A DNA stretch of 64,000 nt. It comes from Silene conica (Eukaryota > Streptophyta > Magnoliopsida > Caryophyllales > Caryophyllaceae). Under the pieces are notes generated by a model. That model was not told where the DNA came from and did no database searches. It saw only the letters and a list, made by a program, of their open reading frames with translations. The DNA is taken from assembly GCA_029255685.2 (NCBI GenBank), contig CM055314.2:2994399-3058398 (forward strand), in the 5' to 3' direction. This document shows, one piece after another, positions 13,890 through 25,315 of this stretch. The position numbers were made by a program, and so were the translations under genes. Within the stretch, counting starts at the first letter, position 1. Each line of letters starts with the position of its first letter.

Positions 13890-14400
13890 CTTAAAACCCG
13901 TGCAAATTGCACGGAAATGCATAGTTGAATAGTTCGTAGTTCTATATAGATAAATGTTTAAAATGTATAAAAAAATCAGAATAATAGTGTAGTCAATAGG
14001 TTAAAATAGTCAGGTACAATTAGTTATTTGTAATTTAAGGTTTTGAGTAATATTTGGTCTTACCTTTTATCTTTATTTATAAGCTCCTATTTTCAGTTAC
14101 TCGACTATCACAGTTTATCCTTTTATTATTGACATATTTCAGAGTATTTTAGAACAATAGTTGTTACAGATCCAAAAATAGGCTGACCTAAGATCCGACA
14201 TTGACCCAAACTACAACACCCGAATGTGACTCAAAATCCGAATTGATCCGACCCGGCCCAAAATGACCTACATTATCTTGATTGATAACTGATCCAACCC
14301 GAAGTGGCAGATCTAAAACCACCCAAATCCAAAATTATGATTTCGCTCTTGATCATTAACCCGAAAATGACCCGACCCACTTAAAAAGAGTATTGCGTAA
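13886..14400 (-). mobile_element. Inverted, truncated Helitron 3' segment
   Basis: This stretch is an inverted copy of about 500 bp of the 3' part of the Helitron at 14856-16219. Both contain the hairpin CCGTGCAAATTGCACGG, the run TAGTTCGTAGTTC, and the ACCCGAAGTGGC..GATCAAGAGCG region. Its end overlaps the CTAG of the neighbouring Helitron, so the two 3' ends meet tail to tail. Confidence 0.7.
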
Positions 14401-14490
14401 AAAATTGTGTAACCCGAAAATTATGATTTCGCTCTTGATCATTATGATTTCGCTCTTGATCATTAACCCGAAAATTATGATTTCGCAGAT
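14340..14490. repeat. Short tandem repeat (ATTATGATTTCGCTCTTGATC)
   Basis: The block AATTATGATTTCGCTCTTG recurs three to four times with partial units between. It lies at the internal break of the inverted Helitron copy and looks like a rearrangement scar. Confidence 0.65.
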
Positions 14491-14855
14491 CTTGTACTCT
14501 TTTTAATGATATCATTACATATTGCGTAAAAAATTGTGTAAATCGCATACATATACAGATCAAAAAACAAAAATACTAGATTCCTTGAAATTTATATTTG
14601 GGTATAATACATGTCAAATACTAGCTTAAGGTAAAATGGAATATATTGTATCACACAACTATTCTAGATATAGAATGCAATAGGATGAAATCCATAAAAA
14701 AATATTGCAGCCGTATAAGATGTTATATTCTTATCTTATAAAAGATATTGTAGCCGTAAAAGATACTATTTTACAATTTTATATTTTATCTTCAGTATTG
14801 CACGTATGAAATATATTGTACCATACAGTTATTTTACGTATAAAATGCAATATGA

Positions 14856-16219
14856 TCTATATATAACTATAATAGAGAAATCATTGGACACATGTCAGTC
14901 ATTTGTTAAATATTTTTTTCTTCCATTAGTTATTTCGTTATTTATGGTAAAATTATTACTTAGTTTCAAATTAATATTAATTGTGATTATTTATTATAGT
15001 ATTATTATTATATTTTCTCTTTTTATAATTTTAGCTAATCATGTTATCTATATCCATTTATAATTTATTTCTCTTTTATGATTTCATTATGTAGAATTTC
15101 TATTTATTTGATTTTACTTGAGTACTTAAATGTTTACGGAGTATTACTCGGTCAATAATATCTTATTTGTAAAGAAGTGCAGAGCATTTGCTAATGTAAT
15201 TCAATAAACCAATCTTTTTTATGCTTGCAAAAATTTAGAACTTAGATTTTGTGTTCAAGGTTTATAATTGATTCTACGAAGACATTAATTTTGTAGGACT
15301 TATTTTTCAAATTTTTTTACGACAATATTTTACAATAGGAAGACTTTAAAAACGAACGGGAACATATTAAACGTTCCATGACAATATTCTACTGAGGTAT
15401 TAATTTTGTATGACTTATTTTACGACAAATAAATGGGACATACTACTACGGTATTTCCCCACATATACTTTCCGTAAATGAAAACCGTACAAAATTACGC
15501 ACAGTCCACCAATACAGCAATATCAGTCCAAAGCTATGACACGATGTATTTCCTTATTTACACCCTTTTACTTTTGTGCTCATTGTTTTGTTAAACTTTT
15601 TTCATATTATACTTGGTAAATGGGTCAAATCAAGTTCTGTCAAACCAATTTGAGTCGGTTAAGTTTAGTTCATCATTATTTCAGAATAATTCAGGTTGTG
15701 TATTTTGATGTGTTGTTTGGTTTAAGTGGGCCGGGTCATGTTCGGGTTAATGATCAAGAGCGAAAATCATAATTTTGGATCGTGGTGATTTCAGATCGGC
15801 CACTTCGGGTTGGATCAGTTATGAATCAAGATAATTTAGGTCATTTTGGGCCGGGTCGGATCAATTCGTATTTTGGGTCACATTCGGGTGTTGTAGTTTG
15901 GGTCAATGTCGGATCTTAGGTCAGCCTATTTTTAGATCTGTAACAACTATTGTTCTCAAACATTTTGAAATATGACAATAATAAAAGGATAAACTGTGAT
16001 AGTCGAGTAACTGAAAATATGAGTTTATAAATAAAGATAAAAGGCTAGACCAAATATTACTCCAAACCTCAAATTACAAATAATAAATTGTGCCTGACTA
16101 TTTTAACCTATTGACAACACTATTATTCTGAACTTTATACATTTTAAACATTTATCTATATAGAACTACGAACTATTCAACTATGCATTTGCGTGCAATT
16201 TGCACGGGTACTAAGCTAG
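14856..16219 (+). mobile_element. Non-autonomous Helitron, 1.36 kb
   Basis: The element starts TCTATATATAACTATAATAG after an A and ends in a GTGCAATTTGCAC hairpin, then GGGTACTAAGCTAG, followed by T. The A|TC...CTAG|T layout is the standard Helitron target pattern. There is no Rep/helicase sequence, so it is non-autonomous. Its 3' 500 bp are duplicated in inverse at 13886-14400. Confidence 0.75.
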
Positions 16220-16486
16220 TTACTTAAATAAATGAACGATATCGACATTAATTTTTTTTCAACTTATTAAAACAATATTGGTTATTAAGATTTATTCTTT
16301 TTTCGTAAATTTTTTATTTTGTATAATTATATCACTAATTCTTTTATCCACTAAGATCATACCTTAAAAAAATGTAGTGATAGTATTTGTAGAAACTCCG
16401 AATAAAACACTAATTAAATTAATCAATCAAACATAGGTGCCCTACCAAAAATAATGTTTTTTCATCTCTTAAAATCAACCGTAATT

Positions 16487-16692
16487 CTTGCTTTAGACCG
16501 ACCAAATGACACTATATTTTTAATAAAATGTAACCATTTAATAACAAAATGTTATATCGCAAATTCGTCAATGTTTATCCTGAAAATGACGATAACATTT
16601 TATCAAAAAATCATAACATTTTGTTGTAAAATAACTACAATTAGTTCGTCTTATTTCTGACGGAACTACAACCTGTTTGAAATAAGAAATTG
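16487..16692. mobile_element. MITE, TTTCAGACC family, copy A
   Basis: About 205 bp with inverted ends (TTGCTTTAGACCGACC and the CTGTTTGAAATAAG side) and inner arms matching ATGTAACCATTT / ATAACATTTTGTTGTAAAAT. Three further copies lie at 29319-29521, 44085-44287 and 55890-56086. This copy is the most diverged. Confidence 0.55.
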
Positions 16693-16739
16693 CCTAAAAT
16701 CAATGACCAAAATCATGTTTTTTCATCTCTTACTACAGA

Positions 16740-16884
16740 TATCCGTCGCAAGCTTATGACGGGTCGGATAACTCCTACTCGTGTTGAAAAGACAATTTTA
16801 GGTAATCACATTGTTTATCTTTTCTTACTCACATGGATAATATTTGATCCGTCACACACTTGTGACAATATGTCCGTGACAAAT
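16740..16884. mobile_element. MITE with GTCACAAGCTTGTGAC-type ends
   Basis: The left part has CCGTCGCAAGCTTATGACGGG and the right part GTCACACACTTGTGAC..CCGTGACAAATGAG. Related elements occur at 43868-44030, 52128-52318 and 58313-58480. It ends just upstream of the leader shared with the PPD6-like gene. Confidence 0.55.
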
Positions 16885-16920
16885 GAGAGTGAGTTTTTAT
16901 ACACGCCACTTTCTATCCTC
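16883..16920 (+). promoter_or_regulatory. 38-bp leader shared with the PPD6-like gene
   Basis: ATGAGAGT..GAGT..TTT..TACACGCCACTTTCTATCC is present here, 128 bp before the GT47 start codon, and again at 25103-25141, 175 bp before the PPD6-like start codon, with only a few differences. It may mark a transcription start or 5' UTR, or be the edge of a repeat family. Confidence 0.4.
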
Positions 16921-17047
16921 CAGTAAGTATGAAGAATTAAATTTTGGGCACTCCACTTCTGAAGTAGACAGTCCGGCAGTGTCGAGTGTCAGCATTCTGT
17001 CTACAAACACCCACCCCCACCGTAGTAACCACCGTGAGTGGGCTGTA

Positions 17048-20000
17048 ATGTCAAACACGGTATTCCCCAAATCACGACCATCCCACAACACAACATGCAC
17101 CCGAACCCACCAAATGGGAGCCCTGGTGTTAATCGCCACCACCTTCTTCATCACCCGCCTCTTCAACCAATCCTTCCCTCCTAACAACCCCCACTCTCTT
17201 CCCTCTTCGCTCCGCATTTCTGCCGTCAGCTTTGATCCCCATTTACCTTTCTCCTGGCCCGACCTCGGATATGGCTCCCACCTTAGCATCAAGATCTACG
17301 TCTACGGTGAGGATGAGATTGATGGATTGAAGGATCTGTTGTACGGCCGTGATCATACTATCTCCGCTGATGCCTGTGTTAAAGGCCAGTGGGGTACTCA
17401 GGTATCGTCTACTCTTTCGTCCCAATTAATTTGTTTATCTTTAATTCAAATAACTCGAATTAAAATGCACTCGGTAACATATGTTTGGGACGGAGGGTGT
17501 AGATTATTAATGTTTTCATTCTAGGGTTTCTGATAATGTAGTTACTATCAAGTAGGATCATCGGGTTTCTGATAATGTTTTCATTCTAGGGTTTCTGAGT
17601 CAGAAGCGTGGATCGTTGCTATTGTCAAATTGCTCCACTTGGGGTTTCTGAATTACTGCTTCGCTTGGGTTAGGTCTAATTGTTACGATTTCTATACTTC
17701 TATTGGGTTGCCCTCTTGTGTAGCAACAATGTACCATTATCTTCATTCGGAGCTTATTTTCTTTTGCTGTATATTAAATACAGTAGCTAGAAGAAATTAC
17801 TGTAATGCTATGTTACTCGGAGACTCGTTTAGAAGTGTCGGGTACGAGTCCAAGTGTCGGACTCTGCTATTTTATTGAAAAATATGCACATTTTGGTCTA
17901 AAATGAGGTGTCCATGTGTCATACCCATGTCCGAGTGTCTGAGTGTCAGACACGGGTACGCGAGAAAATTAGAAGAGTCGGAGTAACATAGCTGTAATGA
18001 GCCAATTATATATGTGGATTCAGTTATTATACTCCAAAGCTAGAAGGGCATCTTTTGACTCTATTAGAAATGGGGATATGAAGGTTAGTGTCGGATAGGA
18101 AATTTCCGACAGGGCTAATGGGAATATGGGATTGATTAACTTATTCTTCGGATTCCTTAAGCTACAAGGGCATCTTTGTTAGCGATGGAGGTTGTTTACT
18201 ATGGAAGCTAAGGTTCTTTCCAAATTATATTGTATAAAGCCATCATTGTGTCAGTGTAATGGTCAAAATACTTGATTTTGAAGACCTTGTTAATGGAGCT
18301 AGCAGAAACTTGTCGGCATAAGGAAATCTAGCTATTTGTATTTAATGAGCTCCTGGAACATAAATTCTAAAATGATTGTAGACTTATAGAGTGTAATTAA
18401 TTATTGTCAGGGTATTTTTTGTTTGCGTAAGTGTTGACAAATCTAATAGTAGCCGTAGCATGGTTGATGATGGTGATGGATTCGTAAGAATCTGTTGGGT
18501 GGGGTGGGGGAAGATGATTTGAGAAGAGCTTAAACTTGCTACATACTGTCTCTAGTGTGTAATTTGAAGGGTTTAGCGTTAAGTATTCTTTGTAGTGTTA
18601 GTTTAGCGCAAGTCACACGGATAAGAAATCTAGTTTCATTTAATGAGCCAACTGGGATATAGTATATCTGTATCACTATACTTGAAAGCCAAAAAGTGAA
18701 TCTTTTGACACCATTGGAATGCTCAAGTGAATGCTATTGTTGGATATAAACTGCCATGGAAAAGTAGGATTTGTCCATTGTATCTGAAGCGCCTTGTACT
18801 TGTGTCTCCCCTCTTTGTTTCTGGTTATACTTTCTACTCCGTACTTAAGTGTATAAAGTTTTCAAGCTTAGCTGTTTGATCTCGTATAATGCAAATACTG
18901 TCCTAGTTTGTTAGTCCTGGAGAAACATTTTTGTGCAATATCCAAATATATGCTAGTCTAATACTTGAACTAGTATTTCTATTGTTGCCGAACGCGGTTA
19001 CGTCACCTTATATATTTTGTTAAGATTTTTGAATTTGACTATCTTTCTTATTGGAACTTGTAATTGTAGGTCAAAATACATAAAATGCTTTTGAAATCTA
19101 AGTTTAGGACCTTGCATAAAGAGGAGGCAGATCTTTTCTTTGTGCCCGCTTATGCTAAATGTGTTCGGATGATGGGAGGTCTAAATGACAAAGAGATCAA
19201 CCAGACTTATGTCAAGGTAAGATTATATCATGGATGCCATTATTTTACATGGAAATGGATCTTCCACCCTTTCTCCTTAACATGTAAAGCAATTAATATC
19301 TTGATTTTTTGTAAATTTGTTTGTAGGTGCTGGTATGTTTCGTACATGTAATTGGATTCTGAGTTACTTGGTTTGTAATTTGCTTTTCAGGTGTTGAGTC
19401 AGATGCCATATTTCAGACTCTCAGGTGGCCGGAATCACATTTTTGTCTTTCCCAGGTATGCGCGTTATTTGAAGAAAGTTGTATTAAATGACACTTGCTA
19501 AAACTTCTGTTTTTTAGCACTTGGAAGCCTTGCTTGATGTGTTTATTGTCAGTACTGCAGTTTTAGTGTGCCTAGTTTAATAAACCAATATCATTTTGAT
19601 AATCCTCCTATGATTTTTTTTATAGTTAAAAAATCTTATTAGAAGTAGTCAAGGCCCAAGTCCAAAGAAATGAGATTTGAAACTGTAGTGTTTGTTACTG
19701 GAACTCTGTTTTGACCTAATAAACTACTGTGCTTCAACAGTCTACACTAATATCAGGGGTTTGAAGCTAGTGCGTACATATACTTCTATAGTTTTGCGTC
19801 GAACTTGCAACTTGTTCTGTCCGATATCATGGAATTAGAGTGATCTACTCTTTTACATGACAAATTATTCCATGCTTGTTTGCTGTGCTACTGTGTCCGC
19901 TACTATGTCCTAGGCTCCCAAATTCCTGATTATTAAAAATTTCCTTGTTCGCAGTGGTGCAGGCGCTCATTTATTTAAGTCTTGGGCTGTATACTTAAAT

Positions 20001-23000
20001 CGATCAATTATTCTGACTCCTGAGGTACTTTTCAATGCTTTTCATGATTCAATTTTCCAATCCGTTTGTTTGTTATTATACATATACCTTTTCAGTTGTA
20101 CAACATCACCTATGGCAGGGTAAGTTAAGGTGGATGTAATTGACCTTACACATGTGAGGAAGACAAACAGTTTAGTTCAGAGCCAAAGCCAAATAATACA
20201 CATCAGTGTATGGTACTATGGTTATATTTAGGGGTGTAACCGAGCAATCTAAGCAGGAGATTGCCTTGGACTTTTGAGATCAAGATTGGGCTTGGCTTGA
20301 AACTCGACGAGCCTAAACAGTCGAAGCTCTAGCTTGGCTCCGAAAAAGGCTCAAGTTCAACCTGAGCTCGGTTCAATCATTCTTTTACTTTTCTTTCTTT
20401 TCACCTTTTTAGAACTAGTTAAAATTAATTATAATTATAAAATACTACAATAAAAACTAAAAAAGTTACTGCCTCCTTTACTTATTTCTCTTCTCTTTGT
20501 GTTTCACTTGTTAAGAAAAACGATGTAATGCAAGTGGCTTCATATTTACAAAAGAGCCAACTGGTTAGATTAATAACTTTTCTCTAGCCTCCACCTCCAT
20601 AACCACCGGTGTGGCCCCAACACCAAATTATGTAGTTGATATTAGGACATTTCAGTAATTTTTGACCAAAAATTCACCAAAATAGAAAGAAATATAAGTG
20701 GGAAGAAATAGAAAAACTGCCCGAAAGGGAATATGGGAAGAAAATGGGAGGAAGGGGAGCTTCCAATCTGCTCAGCTCGAGATTGTTTGACCAAGCTCGA
20801 GCCGACCGGCCGAACAGATCTCAAGAGCTTGTCCAGCTTGGTCCACTCATTTACATCTATAGTTGTGGTATACTGGTATAATTTGCATAGTGTTTTTATT
20901 CCATCACGACTTACTCATTGCCTGCATTGGAGCTGCACTGGATGCTTGACATAAAAACTTCCGATCTTTTTCTTTTCTGTGGGCTCCCGGCTATTCTCTT
21001 TGTATTAGATCGATAATTACTTATAATATCCAAATCTCCTGTAATATGAGTTGTGTTCATGCTTGCGTCGTTTGAGACCCCTTGAACAATGTTTTTTCCT
21101 GTGTGTGTGGGTGGGTGGGGGAGATAATCTGAAAGTGAAACTATAAACCTAGTATATACTAGGCAGAATCAGGGATAACTATCCTGATGGCGAGAGGCTT
21201 CCCCTTCCATATAACAATTCCTGTTGGTTAAATGTAGAGTTGGACAACTGAAATGCTTTGCTGTTTAGTGAACTTACATGCACGGCCATGATGATTTTTC
21301 AGGGTGATCGCACTGACAAACGAGATACAAGTGCCTTTAACACATGGAAAGATATAATTATTCCTGGAAATGTTGATGATGGAATGACGAAAGAAGGTGC
21401 TACTGTGGTCCAGCCTTTGCCATTATCTAGGCGGAAGTATCTAGCAAACTTCTTAGGCCGTGCACAAGGAAAGGTGGGGCGACTTCAGTTAATTGATCTT
21501 GCGAGAAAATTCCCTAATAAGGTACGTCTTTATGAAAGTTTTGCGATTTCCTTTGAATTTAAAATGTGAGCCTCAGTTGTTTAGGCAATTCCATGGCTCT
21601 TATTATAATATTTTGGTGAAACATGATGAAGCATGTATGTTTCTGGCTATAAACTAGCTGATTCGTCATATAGATCTTGCTACAAGCCTACAAGTCAATT
21701 GTATATCAGTTTGAGTAGCATATATTATAGGACCAGCAATAGTTCTTCTGGAAGTCCCTCTCCGATAAAAGTGTTTTAGAGAAAGTTAAAATTTACTCAC
21801 CGGGGGGAGTGAGACTGAGTCCTTCCATAAATCTTGAAACCTTCCTTGTGCTAAATAAAAATGCGATGTATAATCTTGACTCTGCTAGTTAACCCATCTC
21901 TTTCTTGATAAATGATTGGTGGGCATTACTCCAAACTGTCATCTTGGCATTATATTTTTCAATTTATGTAACTGGCAAAATCCCTTTCATTGTTGTGTTT
22001 ATAAAGCTTTCACCAAGTAGCTCTTCATATCTTTCTTCTAACTAGAGTTATTTCAGCCTGTGTTTGCTGTAGATTCTTATTCGACCCTGTTCTTTAATTC
22101 GACCAGAGTATCAACCGGTTTTTGGTGAAAATAGGCCTTTTAATTCTGTTTGTCTTATAGAGGTTCCAAATAAGTTGGCCTTAACCAGGGCATCATTACT
22201 GATCCTCGGAACATCACCATCTTCAATGCTGATTGATTCATATTCCCATTTGATTTTGACGCCTGAAATATGTCAATTTTGATAGTTTATTTATTTATTT
22301 ATTTATTTTTATCACAATACACGTTGACTACAACTTTTTTAGAATGATAATATTGAAGTATTTATTTCACAAGTCAAGGTGGCAAATTACAGTAGAGCTG
22401 TACATATATTTGGAGATATTAATCGCAAAGCTGATACCGTCACCATAGTTCAAGTGGAGACAATATAAATGGATTGGAGTAGGACAAGTATCTGTGTTTG
22501 ATTGACCAATATATTGTTGAATGAAAGTATGAAACCCCTCAGAGCCTCCACTCTTATGGCAATATGTATTATCGTGCTGTGTTGATGGTTGATTTCTGAT
22601 AGTTTCTGATTTACTGATAGCTCCGATTTATTACATGGACAGTTGGAATCGCCTGAGTTGAAGTTCAGTGGACCAAACAAACTAGGAAGAAAGGAATATT
22701 TTGAACATCTCCGCAATGCAAAATTCTGCCTAGCTCCTCGTGGAGAATCTTCGTGGACTCTACGCTTCTACGAGTCATTTTTTGTGGTTCGTCTTTCCTT
22801 CCCACTAAGTCTTTCTATGTACTGTCAAATGGTCTCCTTGATCAGTTCAGTGGGTTATTTTATGCCCTCTGTGAGTCTGTGTCAGTCCGAAATTACTCCG
22901 AATCGAATTGGGTCATTTCGGGTTTCTGATATTCCGGGTAGAGTGGTTACTGCATTAGGTTATTTCAGGTCGTGTTTATTATGGTTCCTGCCATTTGTTG

Positions 23001-23725
23001 TGCAAATAAACTTGGGTGTGAATAGTCGTTGAACGACTACTGATCTCGTCATGTTCTGAACAAGTCTACATCGTGTCTAGTAAGTTTAGGGCCAACTACA
23101 GGTCGGATAGAATGATCGAGCCATCAAAGGTTTGAGTCAATTTCTGGTTATTCTGGTCTTAGTTAGGCCTCAGATCTGGTTGCTGAATCTAGACTTTGTA
23201 GTCGATGTTGTCACAGCTTGAACATTTCAAATTGGGCTTGTGCTTCTTCGAATGATGTAAAATGTTGGTTCTGGACAGGAGTGTGTACCTGTCATCTTGT
23301 CAGATCAAGCGGAGTTACCTTTCCAGAATGTCATCGACTACACCCAGATCTCAATCAAGTGGCCGTCAACACGAATAGGCACCCAATTATTAGAATATTT
23401 AGAATCAATATCAGGTTCGGCCATATTTTATACTCCCTAATTGACTTATGTTTTTGTATCTACTTGTTCGACTTTCTAAGACAGTGACTGTTCAGATGAG
23501 GAGATAGAGAGAATGATAGATCATGGAAGGCGGATTCGATGTTTATACGCCTACACTCCGGAAACACAACCATGTTCAGCATTTACTGCTATTCTTTGGG
23601 AACTTCAACGAAAGATCCGACATTTTCAGCAGTCAGCAGAAACATTCTGGCTGCACAATACAACAGTTGTAAATAGAAATCTACTACCATTTTCTAATTG
23701 GGAGCCACCGATGCCATTGCCTTGA
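17048..23725 (+). CDS. Exostosin-family glycosyltransferase (GT47)
   Basis: GT47 enzymes sit in the Golgi and add sugars to wall polysaccharides or glycoproteins; the acceptor here is unknown. Exons: 17048-17401, 19070-19216, 19391-19455, 19955-20024, 21303-21521, 22643-22786, 23279-23414, 23496-23725, giving 454 residues in continuous phase. A hydrophobic segment (GALVLIATTFFITRLF, residues about 24-39) fits a type II membrane anchor. The stem leads to IKIYVYGED, where the exostosin domain starts. Family landmarks include EEADLFFVPAYAKC, GGRNHIFVFPSGAGAHLF, KFCLAPRGESSWTLRFYE and ECVPVILSDQ. The gene ends with FSNWEPPMPLP and TGA. I chose the ATG at 17048; the upstream in-frame ATG at 16883 lies in a repeat-like leader, and 17114 (MGALV) is an alternative. 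It resembles plant proteins labelled probable glucuronosyltransferase, but activity cannot be assigned. Intron 20025-21302 carries a hAT-like insertion. Confidence 0.92.
20229..20862. mobile_element. hAT-like non-autonomous element in GT47 intron 4
   Basis: It starts TAGGGGTGTAACCGAGC and ends in an inverse TTTACATCTATA. The interior is full of GAGCTCG/GGCTCG words, as in the copies at 28617-29122 and 54928-55383. A clean 8-bp duplication was not seen for this copy. Confidence 0.55.
22281..22312 (+). repeat. (TTTA)n microsatellite
   Basis: A run of TTTA units lies in the GT47 intron between 21522 and 22642. Confidence 0.8.
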
Positions 23726-24182
23726 GTCTGCTTTCCCCCCCTTTTGCTCATAGGATGAAGCGGAGATAGTTTAGGATACGTGAAAGTGATTTACTTTCTG
23801 CACTGTGAAAACTGGAGAGTTTCAAATTGATCCGGCGACTAGCAAGAATCCGTCTGTATAAGCTTTGGAACATGAATCTAGTACATGTTCACTCATTTTT
23901 TTGTTCTTTATGTTAGAATTATTAGAATTGTAAATTGTTCTTTTGTCAATGTTTATATATTTTGTATCCATTTCCAGCAATGTCACCAGGCCATTATTCT
24001 CTAGTTCCAGATTATGAGTTTTTTTTGTTGTGAAATAACCGTCGGTGGATCCAATTTTCATTATGGGTCATTCGAAGATTACGTCTTTTATGTTGGTAAC
24101 ACATTGGATTGACCGCGACATTATCCTAGATCTTTCAACAATACTTCTGTCTCCAAAACTTCAACAGGTCAAGACAGGTCAA

Positions 24183-24457
24183 GGCTTGTTCTTTCTAGCT
24201 TAATTTCAGCTCATTTTAGTTTTGCTTACCTTTATTTCGTTACGTTTTATTTACGTTCAATCAATTATGTTCAATTAATCTTTTCACAAAATTAAGTTTT
24301 AATTCAACTAAATTCACTTCACCCAGTTCCACTCAATTTAGTTCAATTAAGCTCTACTTCATTCAATTCAATTCAGTTTGTTTCACCCAGTTTAGTTAAA
24401 TTCAGCTCTACTTCATTTAATTCAATTTAGCTCGTTTCAGTCGAAAAGAACAGGGCC
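24183..24457. mobile_element. Tourist-like MITE, GGCCCTGTTC family, copy 1
   Basis: The right end reads AAAGAACAGGGCC-TTA and the left end GGCTTGTTCTTTC, in inverse. The interior has many TTCAATT words. The opposite-strand copy at 48478-48703 has a clear TAA duplication; this one is flanked by TTA on the right only. Confidence 0.6.
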
Positions 24458-24554
24458 TTAGTACTCTGATGAGCTAAGTTGTGAGTACTTGTGAGTTGCG
24501 ACAACTTTTCAATTGTTGCATTGAGGAACAAAGGGTGGCAAAGAGCAAAACGAG

Positions 24555-25100
24555 ATGGTGTGCTCAACGGCTCACGTGGTAAAAGCTCTTTTACTTGGGG
24601 GATCGATTCTTACGAGTGACATTGTGCATTCATTTGAAAAAGAACAAAACGAGAGAATAAAAGAGCAAAAAGAACGGAAAACGACCATATATGACACGTG
24701 TCAGGTTAGAAGCTCTTTTACTCCAACTGTAAAGTTGGGGGGTTCGATTTTTACGAGAGCAAAAAGAACGGAAAACGACCATATATGACACGTGTCATGT
24801 TAGAAGCTCTTTTACTCCAACCGTAAGGTTGGGGGGTTCGATTTTTACGAGTGCCATTATGTGTTCATTTGAAAAAAGAACAAAACGAGAGAATAAAAGA
24901 GAAAAAAAAACGGAAAACATCCATATGACACGTGTCAAGTTAGAAGCTCTTTTACTCCAATTGTAAGGTTTGAAAGTTCGATTCTTACAAGTGACATTGT
25001 GCATTTATTTGAAAAAAGAACAAAACGAGAGAATAAAAAAGCAGAAAAAGAAAAACGGAAAACACCCTTATATGACACGTGTCCGGTTAGAAGCGACATT
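24555..25100 (+). repeat. Tandem tRNA-like (SINE-related) repeat, about four units
   Basis: Units of about 95-150 bp repeat the order TTAGAAGCTCTTTTACTCCAA, then a GGTTCGATT box, then ACAAAACGAGAGAATAAAAG, then TGACACGTGTCA. The first unit carries GGCTCACGTGGTAAAAGC, close to a tRNA A box, and GGTTCGATT is close to a B box, so the unit looks tRNA-derived. TGACACGTGTCA palindromes (G-box core) lie at 24692, 24786 and 24926, and a one-base variant at 25073. The array ends about 215 bp before the PPD6-like start codon. Confidence 0.65.
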
Positions 25101-25102
25101 TT

Positions 25103-25141
25103 ATGAGAGTTGAGTCTTTGTACACGCCACTTTCTATCCTC
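25103..25141 (+). promoter_or_regulatory. Leader shared with the GT47 gene
   Basis: This is the second copy of the segment at 16883-16920; the last 21 bases are identical. It lies directly after the tRNA-like array and 175 bp before the ATG. Confidence 0.4.
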
Positions 25142-25315
25142 ACAACCACAAACAATCGAGAGACACACATTCAGTAACATGAAGAATAAGCCTCACACTT
25201 GAAGTTTTAACAGACTTTTTGAACCCATTTTCTAGAGAACACTGATTTATTATCAACAAAATCCAGCATTACAGACAGAGCTGAATAAACCAGTCTGACA
25301 AGAAAAGAGTTGGAA

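Noticed and set aside
13886-16219. MULE-type element with 500-bp terminal inverted repeats
   Set aside because: The inner boundary of the right arm belongs to a Helitron with its own TC 5' end at 14856, and the outer ends carry Helitron hairpins and CTAG rather than a 9-bp duplication.
16883-17047. Upstream in-frame ATG of the GT47 gene as the true start
   Set aside because: It lies in a repeat-derived leader shared with another gene's upstream region and would place 55 atypical residues before the membrane anchor.
24555-25100. Functional tRNA genes
   Set aside because: A and B box-like sequences are present, but no complete cloverleaf with matching acceptor stem could be formed.
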